The position numbers and the translations under genes were made by a program. A stretch of 64,000 nt of DNA from Oceanimonas smirnovii ATCC BAA-899 (GTDB taxonomy: Bacteria > Pseudomonadota > Gammaproteobacteria > Enterobacterales > Aeromonadaceae), in the NCBI RefSeq assembly GCF_000381965.1, contig NZ_KB908461.1:62001-126000 (forward strand). The letters are read 5' to 3'. The notes under the pieces were generated by a model. The model did no database searches. It was not told where the DNA came from and worked only from the letters and a program-made list of their open reading frames with translations. Below are positions 38,491 to 49,924 of this stretch, piece by piece (the first letter of the stretch is position 1; each line of letters begins with the position of its first letter).

Positions 38491-41400
38491 TTATGGCTCC
38501 TTGTTAATAGCAGGCAGTTTGATTTTATTTTGTTCCCGCCCCAGCTCTTTGACTTCCGGGCTGGCCAGCGGTCCCGTTACCTCATAGCGAATGCGGGTAA
38601 ACACATCCACCACCGGGCCAAACAATTTGGACGCCGCCAGCACATAAAGGCCGGTGACCGGTGTCACCGCAAAAGCGGTTAATACGGGCAGATTACCGGT
38701 TAAATCCGGAGTAAAGTCAAAGCGATAATTCAGCTGACTGGCTGGCAGATCAACCAGCCCTTTACCGGTCAGATCACCGGCTGCCCCTTCCAGTAAGAAA
38801 TCATTGTTGTGCAGCACTCCATTGTTGAATTCACCGGTTGCGCTGATGCGGTCAAAGTAAAAGCCGCCTTCAAATACATCACGAAAATCCAGCCGCAGCC
38901 GGCGCAGCACTGAATCCATACTCAGTACCGACAGCAGCCCTGCTCCCTTGTCGCTGACGCCGGTCAGCACACCGGCACCGGTTTCCACACTCACAGTGCC
39001 ATTCAGGGTGGCAGGCTCAGGCTGCCAGGGCAACCCGGGCCAGTTTAATTGCGCCTCAATCAGCGCCTTGGTATCCCGAAAGGGAGAGGCATGACCCAAC
39101 GCCCGCCAGAGCTGCTGCAATGACTGAGCACCACCCTGCCACTGAATACGGCTGGTATTCAGCCCTTGCTGCTGCAGCCATTGCCCCTGAACCCGCCCCT
39201 GCAGCTGATCTCCATCCAGCCAGAGGTCATCCAGACTAATGCCGTTTTGAGCTTGCAGCGGCGTGAGCTGAAGCCCCATTTTGCCCAGTGACAAATTACG
39301 CCAGCGGCAGTCATCACAGCGGAACACCAGCGCCGGAATATCAGAGGGCGACAGCGCATCAGGGACTTCGCCAGACTCATTAGTTTGCGGATCAAGCCAT
39401 AAGCGCTCAAACAATGCGGTCACAGGCTCACCGTCAGCCCACGTAAGACTGCCTTTTACCTGTTGCGAATCTATGGTGAGACGCCGCCGTTCTGCCGCCT
39501 CCGGGGTAACGCCCAGCCGCAAATCACTGAGTAATTGTCCCCAAAGTGTTCCCCGGTCGGCGCGCAGTGCCATTCGATAGTCTTCAGGCCAGTGCAGTTT
39601 CATTTGCTGAGGCTGCTGCTGGCCTTGCGTTTCAGACAGCGCAATCCACTCATCCAGCGCCAGCGCTTCCAGATGGGCCGCTATATCCAGCGCAGCTCTT
39701 GGCCCGGCCGCGCCGGCTCCGCCTGCAGTCACCCAAAGCCGCCGGATAGTGGTACCGGCATCACTGAATTCAAGTACGGCATCGGCATCAAGATCCGGCG
39801 CCAGACTCAGCTGTGCTTGTGCCTGAGTGGCATTGCCGGAAACGTTCAGCTTAACCGGCCGGGTCCAGTCTGCTTCTTTCGCCAGCGGTGCCGGCAACTC
39901 GCTATGCAGCCCGTTCAGATCAGAGCTGAGTCTGGCGTCATAGCCAACTTCTCCCTGCTGCAGGCGTAGCGTCACATCGCCCTGCCAGCGGGTCTCGCCA
40001 CTCAGCGCCGCCAGCCCGGGCTGTGCCTTCGCCAGCGCGTCTCCCTGCAGCCGGCCGGCCAGTTCAATCGTGGCGTCATAGCCGGCATTGGTGACTTGCC
40101 CGGCATAATTCACCGTCAGCGGCTGCCCCAGCCACTGCGTCTGCAACCCGGCCAGCCTGGTCTCTTGCTGATCAAACATCAGGGTGCCGGTCACCTTGGT
40201 CAGCGGCATGGCAAGCGGCGTAACCTGCACTTGATTACCAGAAAAATCGACCTCACCATCAACGCCGACGTCACCACCGCTCAGAGGAATATTCAGCGCC
40301 AGCCTGCCAGTGAGCGGACCTGACACCTGTATCTGCTCCAGAGCAACGCCCACCGAGCTTTTTAACGGAGATTGCGTGAGATAATCCGTCACCGCCTCGC
40401 CGGCACCACTGACCCCGGCATTCAGCTCCAGATGCGCGTTTTCATCAAGGGGAGTAATACGGGCATCAATATCGACGGCACGCGCCGCACCTAACCGGCC
40501 GCTGCCCTGCTGCATATAGAGGTTATCGTTCTCAAACAACAGCTCCAGATCAAGATCGGTTAATGGTTGCCAGTCAGGATCAAAGCGAAATTCAGCCTGA
40601 CGCAGCGGCACCCTGGCCTGAAACAGGCCGCTGCCATCATGATAGGGAAACTGATTAAGCCGGCCATACCAGAGCACCTTGGCCTGGCTGGCCTGACCAG
40701 CCACTATGGCACCTTCCAGATAGTCCACCAGCGGTGTGCCCATCACCGGCTCGGGCAGATAGCCTCCCGCCGCACCGGCCCGGTGCAGCTCCACACTGGC
40801 CGAAGCACTGAGCAGTGGCGAGTCATTAGCAGGCAGCTGCAGGCTGATATGGGCATCCACATCCAGATCATCACCGGCAAGACGCAGCGCATCACTCCAT
40901 AGCCACCAGCCATCTTTGCGCTTTTGCCACTGCCATTGAGCCTGCAGCTGTTGCACCGGCCAGGCATGACGAAAAGCGCTGTCCCACTGCCAGGCCGATG
41001 CCTCAGGCTGCTGAACGCTTAAACGGCCATGATCCGCCGCCACCACAAAGCTGCCTTGCAGACCACGGACACCGGGAATCCACTCAAACGCCTGCGTACC
41101 GACATGATGGTATTCTCCCTGCAGCTGCCAGTCACTGCCGGCGGACGGTATATCCGCCTCCAGGTAAAGCCTGGCCAGCTCTCCTGCCGGTGCCGCTCCC
41201 GTCAGCTGCCGGGCTGCTGCCGGCCAGTAATGCTCCCCCCACTGGGCCAGTAAAGCCACATCAGTGAGGCTGAGCCGGTCCAGATAACCGGTCAGTTTGT
41301 TGTTGTGCCTGTCCAGCTGCACTTTCCAGCTGGGCCAGGACTCCCCGTCCACGCTGATATCAATGCCGCTGCTGGCCAGCTGCCAGCCCTGCTGGGTAGG

Positions 41401-42240
41401 TTGCCACTGAATACGGCCCCCCTTTACCGCCACCTGGTGCTCCCCGCCCCAGCGAGCTTCACTGTTTCCCAGAGTCAGCAGTGCCGCCTGCAGCTCTCCC
41501 TGCTGCCACTCCAGCCAGGCTTCAAAAGAGAGCCGGGCGGCCACTTTTTTATCATTGGGTCTTGCCTGAGCCAGCATGGGGCCGGCATCCACCCCCTTAG
41601 CCTGCATATAGATGCCGCCACTCAGGCTGTGAATATCATCCCCTTCGAGGCGCCCCTTGAACACAAACTGCTGGCCGGCGGCACTGCCAAACCCAAGCCG
41701 CCCTTCCCCCTGGTGCAAACCGGGCCGGTTTTGCCAGTGCAGGGCGGGAATTTGTAACTCCAGCAGCGGTTTGCCGGGGCTGGCCAGCACCAGCTGAGCG
41801 TTGAGCAGGGTAAGTTTCCGCACTGCCTGCAATGCCAGGGTGCGCAACTCGTCAAGATCGGTATTGGCTTTCTCTCCTGCGGGGGTCAGTTCCAGTCGCA
41901 GACCATCAAGCGTGACTTCGTTCAGCACCGGCCGCCACTGGCGCAAACTCTGCCACAGCTGCATATCAATCAGGGCACGCCGCAGGGTCAGCCGGGGTTG
42001 CTCGGATCCCTGCAATTGCAGCTTTTCCAGCACCAGCACTGGGCCATAATCTTTCCAGTCCAGCCCCAGATCAGCAATGCTCAGACTCAGATTGTGCTGA
42101 TCCAGCATGCGGTTCAGCCACTGCTGCTGTAACCCTGCCAGCCAGGGCGAACCAAAACGCAGCAGAGTAACCAGCAGCGCCAGCACCACAGCAATGCCGG
42201 CCAGGGTAAACCAGGCCCAGCTGAAAGTGCGCCTCAGCAC
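38491..42240 (-). CDS. yhdP: AsmA-like envelope protein YhdP
   Basis: YhdP is a very long inner-membrane-anchored periplasmic protein of the AsmA/TamB bridge family that helps move phospholipid to the outer membrane. The 1249-residue product (1266 in E. coli) has one N-terminal anchor (about 9-31, FTLAGIAVVLALLVTLLRF), thousands of angstrom-scale beta-rich repeats typical of a groove-shaped bridge, and the conserved C-terminal region RLDFRDVFEGGFYFDRISATG (noted as FEGGFYFD) with LPASQLNYRFDF. It overlaps rng by one base. Confidence 0.94.
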   Translation of the reverse strand: MLRRTFSWAWFTLAGIAVVLALLVTLLRFGSPWLAGLQQQWLNRMLDQHNLSLSIADLGLDWKDYGPVLVLEKLQLQGSEQPRLTLRRALIDMQLWQSLRQWRPVLNEVTLDGLRLELTPAGEKANTDLDELRTLALQAVRKLTLLNAQLVLASPGKPLLELQIPALHWQNRPGLHQGEGRLGFGSAAGQQFVFKGRLEGDDIHSLSGGIYMQAKGVDAGPMLAQARPNDKKVAARLSFEAWLEWQQGELQAALLTLGNSEARWGGEHQVAVKGGRIQWQPTQQGWQLASSGIDISVDGESWPSWKVQLDRHNNKLTGYLDRLSLTDVALLAQWGEHYWPAAARQLTGAAPAGELARLYLEADIPSAGSDWQLQGEYHHVGTQAFEWIPGVRGLQGSFVVAADHGRLSVQQPEASAWQWDSAFRHAWPVQQLQAQWQWQKRKDGWWLWSDALRLAGDDLDVDAHISLQLPANDSPLLSASASVELHRAGAAGGYLPEPVMGTPLVDYLEGAIVAGQASQAKVLWYGRLNQFPYHDGSGLFQARVPLRQAEFRFDPDWQPLTDLDLELLFENDNLYMQQGSGRLGAARAVDIDARITPLDENAHLELNAGVSGAGEAVTDYLTQSPLKSSVGVALEQIQVSGPLTGRLALNIPLSGGDVGVDGEVDFSGNQVQVTPLAMPLTKVTGTLMFDQQETRLAGLQTQWLGQPLTVNYAGQVTNAGYDATIELAGRLQGDALAKAQPGLAALSGETRWQGDVTLRLQQGEVGYDARLSSDLNGLHSELPAPLAKEADWTRPVKLNVSGNATQAQAQLSLAPDLDADAVLEFSDAGTTIRRLWVTAGGAGAAGPRAALDIAAHLEALALDEWIALSETQGQQQPQQMKLHWPEDYRMALRADRGTLWGQLLSDLRLGVTPEAAERRRLTIDSQQVKGSLTWADGEPVTALFERLWLDPQTNESGEVPDALSPSDIPALVFRCDDCRWRNLSLGKMGLQLTPLQAQNGISLDDLWLDGDQLQGRVQGQWLQQQGLNTSRIQWQGGAQSLQQLWRALGHASPFRDTKALIEAQLNWPGLPWQPEPATLNGTVSVETGAGVLTGVSDKGAGLLSVLSMDSVLRRLRLDFRDVFEGGFYFDRISATGEFNNGVLHNNDFLLEGAAGDLTGKGLVDLPASQLNYRFDFTPDLTGNLPVLTAFAVTPVTGLYVLAASKLFGPVVDVFTRIRYEVTGPLASPEVKELGREQNKIKLPAINKEP

Positions 42241-43709
42241 TACATCATCACCACATCAAACTGCTCCTGGTTATACAGGGGTTCATTATTCACCTTGACC
42301 TGCTTGCCAATAAAGACTTCCAGCTCTGCCAGCATATGAGATTCGTCTTCCTGCAGGGCGTCCGCCACGGCAGTAGAGGCGTAGACCACAAACTTGTCAG
42401 CATCGTAGGCTTTATTAACGCGCAGTATCTCCCGCAGAATTTCGTAGCTGACGGTCTCTACGGTTTTCACCCGGGCCCGGCCGTTACATTCGGGGCAGGC
42501 ATCACAGAGCACATGCTCCAGGCTTTCCCGCGTGCGCTTGCGGGTCATTTCGACCAGACCCAGCTGAGAAAAACCGTTTACATTGGTTTTAGCCCTGTCT
42601 CTGGCCAGCGCCAGCTCCAGGCTGTGCAGTACCCGACGCTTGTGATCCTCATCGTGCATATCAATGAAATCAATAATGATAATCCCCCCCAGATTGCGCA
42701 GTCGCAACTGGCGGGCAATGGCCTGGGTGGCCTCGATATTGGTGTTGAAAATGGTTTCTTCAAGGTTGCGGTGGCCCACAAAAGCCCCGGTGTTGATATC
42801 GACCGTGGTCATGGCCTCAGTCTGATCGATGATCAGGTAGCCGCCGGACTTGAGCTCCACTTTACGATCCAGCGCGCGCTGAATTTCGTTTTCCACATCG
42901 TAGAGATCAAAAATGGGAGCATTGCCATGATAATACTCAATGCGGCCGCACAGCTCGGGTACAAACTCTTCTACAAAGGTACACAGGCTGTCACAGGTTT
43001 CCCGGGAATCAACCCGAATGCGGTCCAGCTCGGCCCCGACAAAATCACGTACGATACGAAACGCCAGCCGCAGATCTTCATATAACATGGAGCAGGAAGC
43101 GTATTTGCTTCTGCGCTCCTGAATTTTCCGCCACAGCCGTTTCAGAAAAGCCGCATCCTGAGCCAGCTCCTGCTCGCCAATACCTTCGGCAGCGGTGCGA
43201 ATAATAAAACCACCCTGCTCATCCACATGCTCGGCAGCCAGCGCTTTGAGCCGCTCCCGCTCCTGCTCGGAATCAATGCGCTGGGAAACGCCCACATAGG
43301 CACTGCCGGGCATAAACACCAGATAACGGGAGGGCAATGTAATATCGGTGGTCAGACGCGCCCCTTTGGTACCGAGCGGATCTTTCACCACCTGCACCAT
43401 GATGTCCTGGCCCTGACGCACCAGCTCGGCAATATTGCCCGCCTGAAAGTGGGCCTGCTCACGGGTGTCGACACATTCAGTATGAGGAACTATATCGGAG
43501 GCGTGCAGAAAAGCGGCCCGTTCGCCGCCAATATCCACAAAGGCTGCCTGCATACCCGGCAATACTCTGCTGACCTTGCCCTTATAAATATTGCCCACTA
43601 TGCCACGGCGGGCCTGCCGCTCAATGTGCACTTCCTGCAGGATACCGTTTTCCACCAGGGCTACCCGGGTCTCCGCCGGGGTCATATTGATAATCAGTTC
43701 TGCAGACAT
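42240..43709 (-). CDS. rng: Ribonuclease G
   Basis: RNase G is an RNase E-family endoribonuclease that matures the 16S rRNA 5' end and decays some mRNAs. The 489-residue product has the N-terminal S1 domain (about 37-120, GNIYKGKVSRVLPGMQAAFVDIG in parts), the catalytic Mg-binding IIDFIDMHDEDHKR, and the zinc-link CDACPECNG near residue 410. It lacks the long C-terminal tail of RNase E. It follows maf by 69 bases in the mre-rng operon. Confidence 0.97.
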   Translation of the reverse strand: MSAELIINMTPAETRVALVENGILQEVHIERQARRGIVGNIYKGKVSRVLPGMQAAFVDIGGERAAFLHASDIVPHTECVDTREQAHFQAGNIAELVRQGQDIMVQVVKDPLGTKGARLTTDITLPSRYLVFMPGSAYVGVSQRIDSEQERERLKALAAEHVDEQGGFIIRTAAEGIGEQELAQDAAFLKRLWRKIQERRSKYASCSMLYEDLRLAFRIVRDFVGAELDRIRVDSRETCDSLCTFVEEFVPELCGRIEYYHGNAPIFDLYDVENEIQRALDRKVELKSGGYLIIDQTEAMTTVDINTGAFVGHRNLEETIFNTNIEATQAIARQLRLRNLGGIIIIDFIDMHDEDHKRRVLHSLELALARDRAKTNVNGFSQLGLVEMTRKRTRESLEHVLCDACPECNGRARVKTVETVSYEILREILRVNKAYDADKFVVYASTAVADALQEDESHMLAELEVFIGKQVKVNNEPLYNQEQFDVVMM

Positions 43710-43778
43710 AAGGGCTCCGCCAGTCCGAATAGAGAATGCCCTAAATTAACACAGAATAACCCTGTTCCGGAGTCTGAT

Positions 43779-44354
43779 TCAGGCAGTGGCGATGCCATGG
43801 CGCTGCAGCAGTGCCTCGGTTTCCACCAGCGGCAGACCCACCACGGCGCTGTAGCTGCCATTAATGCCCGATACAAAACGCCCGCCCACTCCCTGAATGC
43901 CATAGCCACCGGCCTTATCGGCGGGCTCGCCGGTGCGCCAGTAACGGTCGATGTCGGCCTCGCTCAGGCACCGAAACGTTACTTCAGTGGTCACCAGCAC
44001 CACCTCACATCCACCATCGGCAGCCAGTGCCATGGCAGTCATCACCTGATGGGTGCGCCCTGACAAACGCGCCAGCATGGCTTTGCCGTGGGCTTCGTTC
44101 CGGGGTTTTTCCAGTACTTCATCGTTCAGCACCACTATGGTGTCACCGCCCAGTACCGGCAGCGGCATTGGTGCCAGTGCAGCGCCCGCCTGCGCTTTGT
44201 CCTGCGCCAGCCGCTGTACATAGCCGGTAGCAGACTCACCCGGTCGCTGGCACTCTTCCACCTCGGGGCGTACCAGTGCAAAGCTGACTCCCAGCTGTGC
44301 CAGCAGTTCGCGGCGGCGCGGTGAAGCAGATGCCAGGTAAAGAGCAATACTCAT
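43779..44354 (-). CDS. maf: Maf-type nucleotide pyrophosphatase (dTTP/UTP class)
   Basis: Maf proteins hydrolyse non-canonical or surplus nucleoside triphosphates. The 191-residue product, equivalent to E. coli YhdE, starts [14 protein letters not shown], has [18 protein letters not shown] and the ITDADI-like [22 protein letters not shown] block (noted as [13 protein letters not shown]). GAGGAG is upstream. It lies between mreD and rng, the conserved place for this gene. Confidence 0.95.
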   Translation of the reverse strand: MSIALYLASASPRRRELLAQLGVSFALVRPEVEECQRPGESATGYVQRLAQDKAQAGAALAPMPLPVLGGDTIVVLNDEVLEKPRNEAHGKAMLARLSGRTHQVMTAMALAADGGCEVVLVTTEVTFRCLSEADIDRYWRTGEPADKAGGYGIQGVGGRFVSGINGSYSAVVGLPLVETEALLQRHGIATA

Positions 44355-44363
44355 ATCGGCTCC

Positions 44364-44852
44364 TCAGGTCAGAGAAAACTGGCGGCGGCATTTGCGCAGC
44401 AACAGAAAGATCCAGGGCCAGAACAACATGCTGCTGACGATGGACCAGAAGTAGTGATAGTCCACCTGGGTTTCGCTGTTAAGGTAAGCGGTCCAGAAAA
44501 TCAGCAGCTTGTTCAGCATCACCAGACCACCTACCACAAAAGCCTGCTGCCAAACCGAGTAATTGCGCATGCGCTGAAACTGGGATGTTGCCAGATAAAC
44601 CGGAATAACCAGCGCCAGAGCTCTTACTCCCAATACTGAACCAAGCAAAAGATCCAGTAACAGACCGGCTACAAAGGCAGTGCCCACATTGGCCCTGTGT
44701 GGCAGCGCTATGCTCCAGTAAATGAGCACCACCAGCAACCAGTCAGGACGAAAGGGAGCAATCAGATCAGGCAAAGGCAGAATAGACAACATCAGCGCCA
44801 GCATCAGGCTGAACATAATGGTCAGTCTGCTGCGCCACGGGAAACCACTCAT
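44364..44852 (-). CDS. mreD: Rod shape-determining protein MreD
   Basis: MreD is an inner-membrane protein of the elongasome that regulates MreC. The 162-residue product is almost entirely hydrophobic with five to six predicted membrane segments, including PDWLLVVLIYWSIALP-like FRPDWLLVVLIYWS and GLLLDLLLGSVLG. It overlaps mreC by 4 bases. Confidence 0.95.
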   Translation of the reverse strand: MSGFPWRSRLTIMFSLMLALMLSILPLPDLIAPFRPDWLLVVLIYWSIALPHRANVGTAFVAGLLLDLLLGSVLGVRALALVIPVYLATSQFQRMRNYSVWQQAFVVGGLVMLNKLLIFWTAYLNSETQVDYHYFWSIVSSMLFWPWIFLLLRKCRRQFSLT

Positions 44853-45715
44853 GAGGCCCCCTCCGGTGCTACATTTGGTAACGATGTTCTCACTCTGGGT
44901 TCAGGCCACAGTAATAGCAGATAACGTACTCTGTCCAGGGCAGCAAAAGGCGTAATGCGAATCTCGGCAAAGGGCTGGCCTTCCTCATAGCCAACATGGG
45001 TAACTCTGCCGACCGGGTAGCCTTCGGGGAACCGTCCGGCCAGGCCGGAGCTGAGCAGTACGTCCCCTTCCTGTATGTCGGTATTGCGGGTGATATTGTC
45101 GAGCAGCAGCCGATCCAGGCGACCACTGCCGCTGGCAATGGCGCGAATGTCATTGCGCTCCACCCGCACCGGAATGCCGTGACTGGCATCCGTGATCAGC
45201 AAGACCCGGCTGGTGGTTTTACCAACAGACATGACCTGCCCTACCACTCCCTGTTCATTCAGCACTGGCTGACCTTCAAACACACCCTGCAACGTGCCTT
45301 TATCAATCACAACCTGGTGGGAGAAAGGATCGGTATCCACCGCCATGATTTCAGCCACCATGCGCCTTGCGTCCTGCTGAACCGGCGAGCCCAGCAATTC
45401 GCGCAGACGCTGATTTTCCTGCTCCAGGTGGCGCAACCGCAGCAAATCATCCCGCAGCAAAAACAATTCACGCTCCATGCGCTCAGCCTGGGTTAACAAG
45501 GTCTTTCGCGACATCAGCTGGGTTGAAGCAGTGTCCAGCAAAATGCGCGGGCTGTTGGCCATATACTGCAGTGGGCTGACCAGAGAGTTAAGGTAAAGCC
45601 TGATATCGGAAAAGGACTGATAACGGCTGTCTGCCACCATCAGCGCAAGACTGGCCAGCACCGCCAGTGTCAGGCGAATGGGCAAAGAGGGTCCGCGACC
45701 AAAAATAAGTTTCAT
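44849..45715 (-). CDS. mreC: Rod shape-determining protein MreC
   Basis: MreC is the bitopic scaffold that activates PBP2-RodA during elongation. The 288-residue product has a membrane anchor (about 14-26), a coiled coil (about 68-110, MERELFLLRDDLLRLRHLEQEN in part), and a beta-barrel domain starting DPFSHQVVIDKGTLQGV with GVVGQVMSVG. It lies between mreB and mreD. Confidence 0.96.
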   Translation of the reverse strand: MKLIFGRGPSLPIRLTLAVLASLALMVADSRYQSFSDIRLYLNSLVSPLQYMANSPRILLDTASTQLMSRKTLLTQAERMERELFLLRDDLLRLRHLEQENQRLRELLGSPVQQDARRMVAEIMAVDTDPFSHQVVIDKGTLQGVFEGQPVLNEQGVVGQVMSVGKTTSRVLLITDASHGIPVRVERNDIRAIASGSGRLDRLLLDNITRNTDIQEGDVLLSSGLAGRFPEGYPVGRVTHVGYEEGQPFAEIRITPFAALDRVRYLLLLWPEPRVRTSLPNVAPEGAS

Positions 45716-45748
45716 TAAAAGAGCGAGCCGGTCACCCGGCCCGATTCA

Positions 45749-46930
<1,182 letters not shown>

Positions 46931-46965
46931 CTAAGCACCTCTGAATCCTTTCTGTTTATTTTTGC

Positions 46966-47877
46966 GTGATCCAACTTCAACGCTGGCAACACTTGTTTCG
47001 CCATTCTCTGTCGCCACTGATACCACTTGAGCATACGACGCTGCAACAGCACAGGGTGGCGCTTTATATTAAACGGGATGACCTGCTGCACCCTTCCATA
47101 TCCGGCAATAAATGGCGAAAACTTAAATATGTGCTGCGCCAGGCGCTGTCGGAGCAGGCGGCCGGCCTGCTCAGCTTTGGCGGAGCCTGGTCCAATCACT
47201 TACATGCACTGGCTGCCGCCGGCCATACACTGGGAATGCCTACCGTCGGCATAGTACGTGGTGAGCCCGAATACGCCGCCAACCCCACCCTGTCCGATGC
47301 GCAAGGCTGGGGCATGCAGCTGGCGTTTGTAGACCGTCAAACCTATCGCCGCCGCCACCATGCTGATTTTCTTGCCGAACTGCGCCGCCGCTACCCCGGT
47401 TTTTATCTTATTCCTGAAGGCGGCAGCTGCGAGCTGGCCCTGCCTGGTGTGGCCGAGTTGTGGCAAGAGCTGCCAGCATGCGACCAGCTGATCCTGCCGG
47501 TGGCCAGCGGCGGTACCCTGGCGGGCTTGTTGTCAGCCCGCCCCGAACACACACACCTTACCGGCTATGCCGTACTCAAAGGCAAAGACTGGCTGGCCCG
47601 GACGGTGCAGCAGCTGTATGCCCCTGCTGAATCAGATAACGGCTGGCGGTTACGCCTGAATCATCATGGCGGTGGCTATGCCAAATGCTCCGTCGAAGAC
47701 CGCAGCGCCATTACGGCCCTGAGCACAGCATTGGGCATTCCGCTGGAGCCTATATACAGTGGCAAGGCCATGCTGGGGTTGTTTCGTGATATTGAGGCCG
47801 GCTGTTACCCGCCCGATAGCCGGCTGATATTTTTGCATACCGGTGGCCTGCAAAGTGCAAGGTCTCAAGTCAGCTGA
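46966..47877 (+). CDS. PLP-dependent ACC deaminase / D-cysteine desulfhydrase family protein
   Basis: This is a fold-type II PLP enzyme. The 303-residue product has the PLP-lysine stretch SGNKWRKLKYVLRQA, SFGGAWSNHLHALAAAG (Asn contacts the cofactor) and the phosphate-binding loop VASGGTLAGLL. It is shorter than characterised ACC deaminases and D-cysteine desulfhydrases (about 330 residues), so the substrate is unknown. It begins with GTG; the ribosome-binding site is poor. It is divergent from mreB and its 3' end overlaps csrD by 13 bases tail-to-tail. Confidence 0.85.
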   Translation: MIQLQRWQHLFRHSLSPLIPLEHTTLQQHRVALYIKRDDLLHPSISGNKWRKLKYVLRQALSEQAAGLLSFGGAWSNHLHALAAAGHTLGMPTVGIVRGEPEYAANPTLSDAQGWGMQLAFVDRQTYRRRHHADFLAELRRRYPGFYLIPEGGSCELALPGVAELWQELPACDQLILPVASGGTLAGLLSARPEHTHLTGYAVLKGKDWLARTVQQLYAPAESDNGWRLRLNHHGGGYAKCSVEDRSAITALSTALGIPLEPIYSGKAMLGLFRDIEAGCYPPDSRLIFLHTGGLQSARSQVS

Positions 47878-49778
47878 AAACGCTCAGGACAGGAAAAATA
47901 ATATCCCTGTCCGGCATGCACACCCAACTGCTTCAGGCAGGTCCACTCTGCTTCGGTTTCCACGCCCACCGCTATCACCCGGGTATGATTGCCCATGCAG
48001 TTACCCAACAAACTGCGCACCGCCATCTGATTCACCGATTTCTTGTCAATATCTCTGACCAGGCTGGGGTGCAGCTTGAGGTAATCGAGATCATAATCCT
48101 TGATGTACTGAGTGCTGACCACATCCTGGCCAACATGGTCCACCGCCAGCCGGCAGCCAAGCGCCTTCAGCGCCCGCAGTGGTTTTACCAGCTCCAGAAA
48201 GTGCCGGCCTACGCCCGCTTCAGACAGCTCAATGACCAGCTCATGAAGCAAAGGCCTGGGCAACTGGATCAGTTCAAACACCAGCCAGCGGTGAAAACTC
48301 CGGTTAAGGATACTGGCGACCGACAGGTTAACAGCCAGCACCGCCTTGCGGTCAGCGTCTTGTAGTGCCGTCAGGCTTTGCAACATAATGCAGCGATCCA
48401 GATCCTGCAGCAAACCACACTTCTCTGCCATGGGCAGAAAATGACCGGCAGCCAGCTCCCGCCCCTGCTCATCATGAATACGGGCAAGCAATTCAATGCT
48501 CTCGGGAGTGGCCTCTGCAGCGCTGTAAATACCCTGACGGTCCAGTAGTATGGCATCCTGCTCCAGCAGACGTCCAAGCAAAGTGCGCCATCGTACCGTA
48601 CCTTTGCCACTGCTTTCTTCGGTCAGCCCCTTATAGTACATAAAGTAGCCGTCACCACCCTGTAGGGCAGCGCTGCGTAACGCCAGCTCGGCCTCTTCTT
48701 CTATCTGATGTAACTGTTCGCCAAAGCGAAAACAAACACCGCCGATATAAACCGCCGGCTCTTTGACGACATCAGGCCAGTGCAGCCGACGCAGCAGTTT
48801 AAGCACCTGCCGGGCGGCCTCCTGGGCTTCGCTTTCTACCGTGTTGGGAAACATCAGTGCAAAGGTATTACCGGTATAGCGGGCCTGCAGGGCACCGGGA
48901 TAACGCCGGATCAGGTGTCCCAGATACACCGACGCCGAGCTGAGCAGCTCATCACCTCTGTCATGGCCCAGTTTATGGTTGATGTGCTCCAGATCCTGCA
49001 GCTCTACCAGCAATAATGCAGCTGATTGACTGGCTGAGTCATTCAGCGCCGCTTCCAGCCGGTTATCAAAAAACACCCGGTTGCCGATGCCAATATTGCG
49101 ATCAACAAACACATTGGCCCGAATAAAAGTGTCAAAGCGACTACGCTCCTTACGGGCTTCACGCAAGTCAGCCATCAGCTTATCCAGAGCGCGGCTGGCA
49201 GCCTGAGGCCACTCTTCTTTCGGGCTGTGTTGCAACATACTGAGCCGGCCGTCCAGGATCAGCCGGCCACGCTGCTCAAGCAGTTCGGCACCACGCAGCT
49301 GCCGGCGAAACCAGCGCAGACTAAGCAGCAGTCCGGCAAACACCAGCATAATGGCACCGGTCAGACCGGATACCGCAGCCAGAGAATGGTCTATATGGTA
49401 AAAAGGCGGGCGCAGGACCAGCCTGACAAAAAGCCCGTCATGACTGGTGAGTGCTCTGTCGTACTGCTCGCTGATTTCATCACTCGCCAGCGGCTGAGTC
49501 AGACCAGACCGGTAATACTCTTTATGCTGATCATGCACAGTAAAAACAATGAGTTCGTTCGTATCCAGCAGCGCCGGCAACCATCGATCAATATTGGGCT
49601 GAGCAGTACTCTCAGGCTGCCAGGATTCATCCACCATGCGTACCACTGCATCAACCTGACGCTGCTGATAGGCAATGCCCATCTGATAAAAGCTGAGCCC
49701 GGCACCAATCAACACCATCAGTACCGCCGCCAGCACGCACAGGGTGATGGTGGTAATAAACTGATTGGTAAACTTCAT
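47865..49778 (-). CDS. csrD: CsrD-like regulator with degenerate GGDEF and EAL domains
   Basis: In E. coli CsrD makes CsrB/CsrC RNAs susceptible to RNase E and so sets free CsrA levels. The 637-residue product has two N-terminal membrane segments (about 8-31 and 134-152) around a periplasmic sensor region, a HAMP-like linker, a degenerate GGDEF domain (about 215-375; the loop reads TGNTF) and a degenerate EAL domain (about 390-637; ELL in place of EAL). Both catalytic motifs are broken, as in CsrD. It lies beside mreB as in E. coli. A CsrB-type RNA is encoded at 61.8-62.1 kb. Confidence 0.9.
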   Translation of the reverse strand: MKFTNQFITTITLCVLAAVLMVLIGAGLSFYQMGIAYQQRQVDAVVRMVDESWQPESTAQPNIDRWLPALLDTNELIVFTVHDQHKEYYRSGLTQPLASDEISEQYDRALTSHDGLFVRLVLRPPFYHIDHSLAAVSGLTGAIMLVFAGLLLSLRWFRRQLRGAELLEQRGRLILDGRLSMLQHSPKEEWPQAASRALDKLMADLREARKERSRFDTFIRANVFVDRNIGIGNRVFFDNRLEAALNDSASQSAALLLVELQDLEHINHKLGHDRGDELLSSASVYLGHLIRRYPGALQARYTGNTFALMFPNTVESEAQEAARQVLKLLRRLHWPDVVKEPAVYIGGVCFRFGEQLHQIEEEAELALRSAALQGGDGYFMYYKGLTEESSGKGTVRWRTLLGRLLEQDAILLDRQGIYSAAEATPESIELLARIHDEQGRELAAGHFLPMAEKCGLLQDLDRCIMLQSLTALQDADRKAVLAVNLSVASILNRSFHRWLVFELIQLPRPLLHELVIELSEAGVGRHFLELVKPLRALKALGCRLAVDHVGQDVVSTQYIKDYDLDYLKLHPSLVRDIDKKSVNQMAVRSLLGNCMGNHTRVIAVGVETEAEWTCLKQLGVHAGQGYYFSCPERFQLT

Positions 49779-49885
49779 GTGCTTTCCTTGCGGCCGGCAC
49801 CCTGCCGGCGGTTTCCTTTTAATGCAGATTCAGGCGAACCCACTCGTAATCAACTCAGTATCGTGCAGTTTTTAACGTATGCCAA

Positions 49886-49913
49886 TAAAAAGACCCCGCC
49901 AAAGCGGGGTCTT
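49886..49913 (-). terminator. Terminator of ssb
   Basis: On the minus strand AAGACCCCGC-TTTG-GCGGGGTCTT is followed by TTTATT, 11 bases beyond the ssb stop. Confidence 0.92.
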
Positions 49914-49924
49914 GAGGCGCTCCG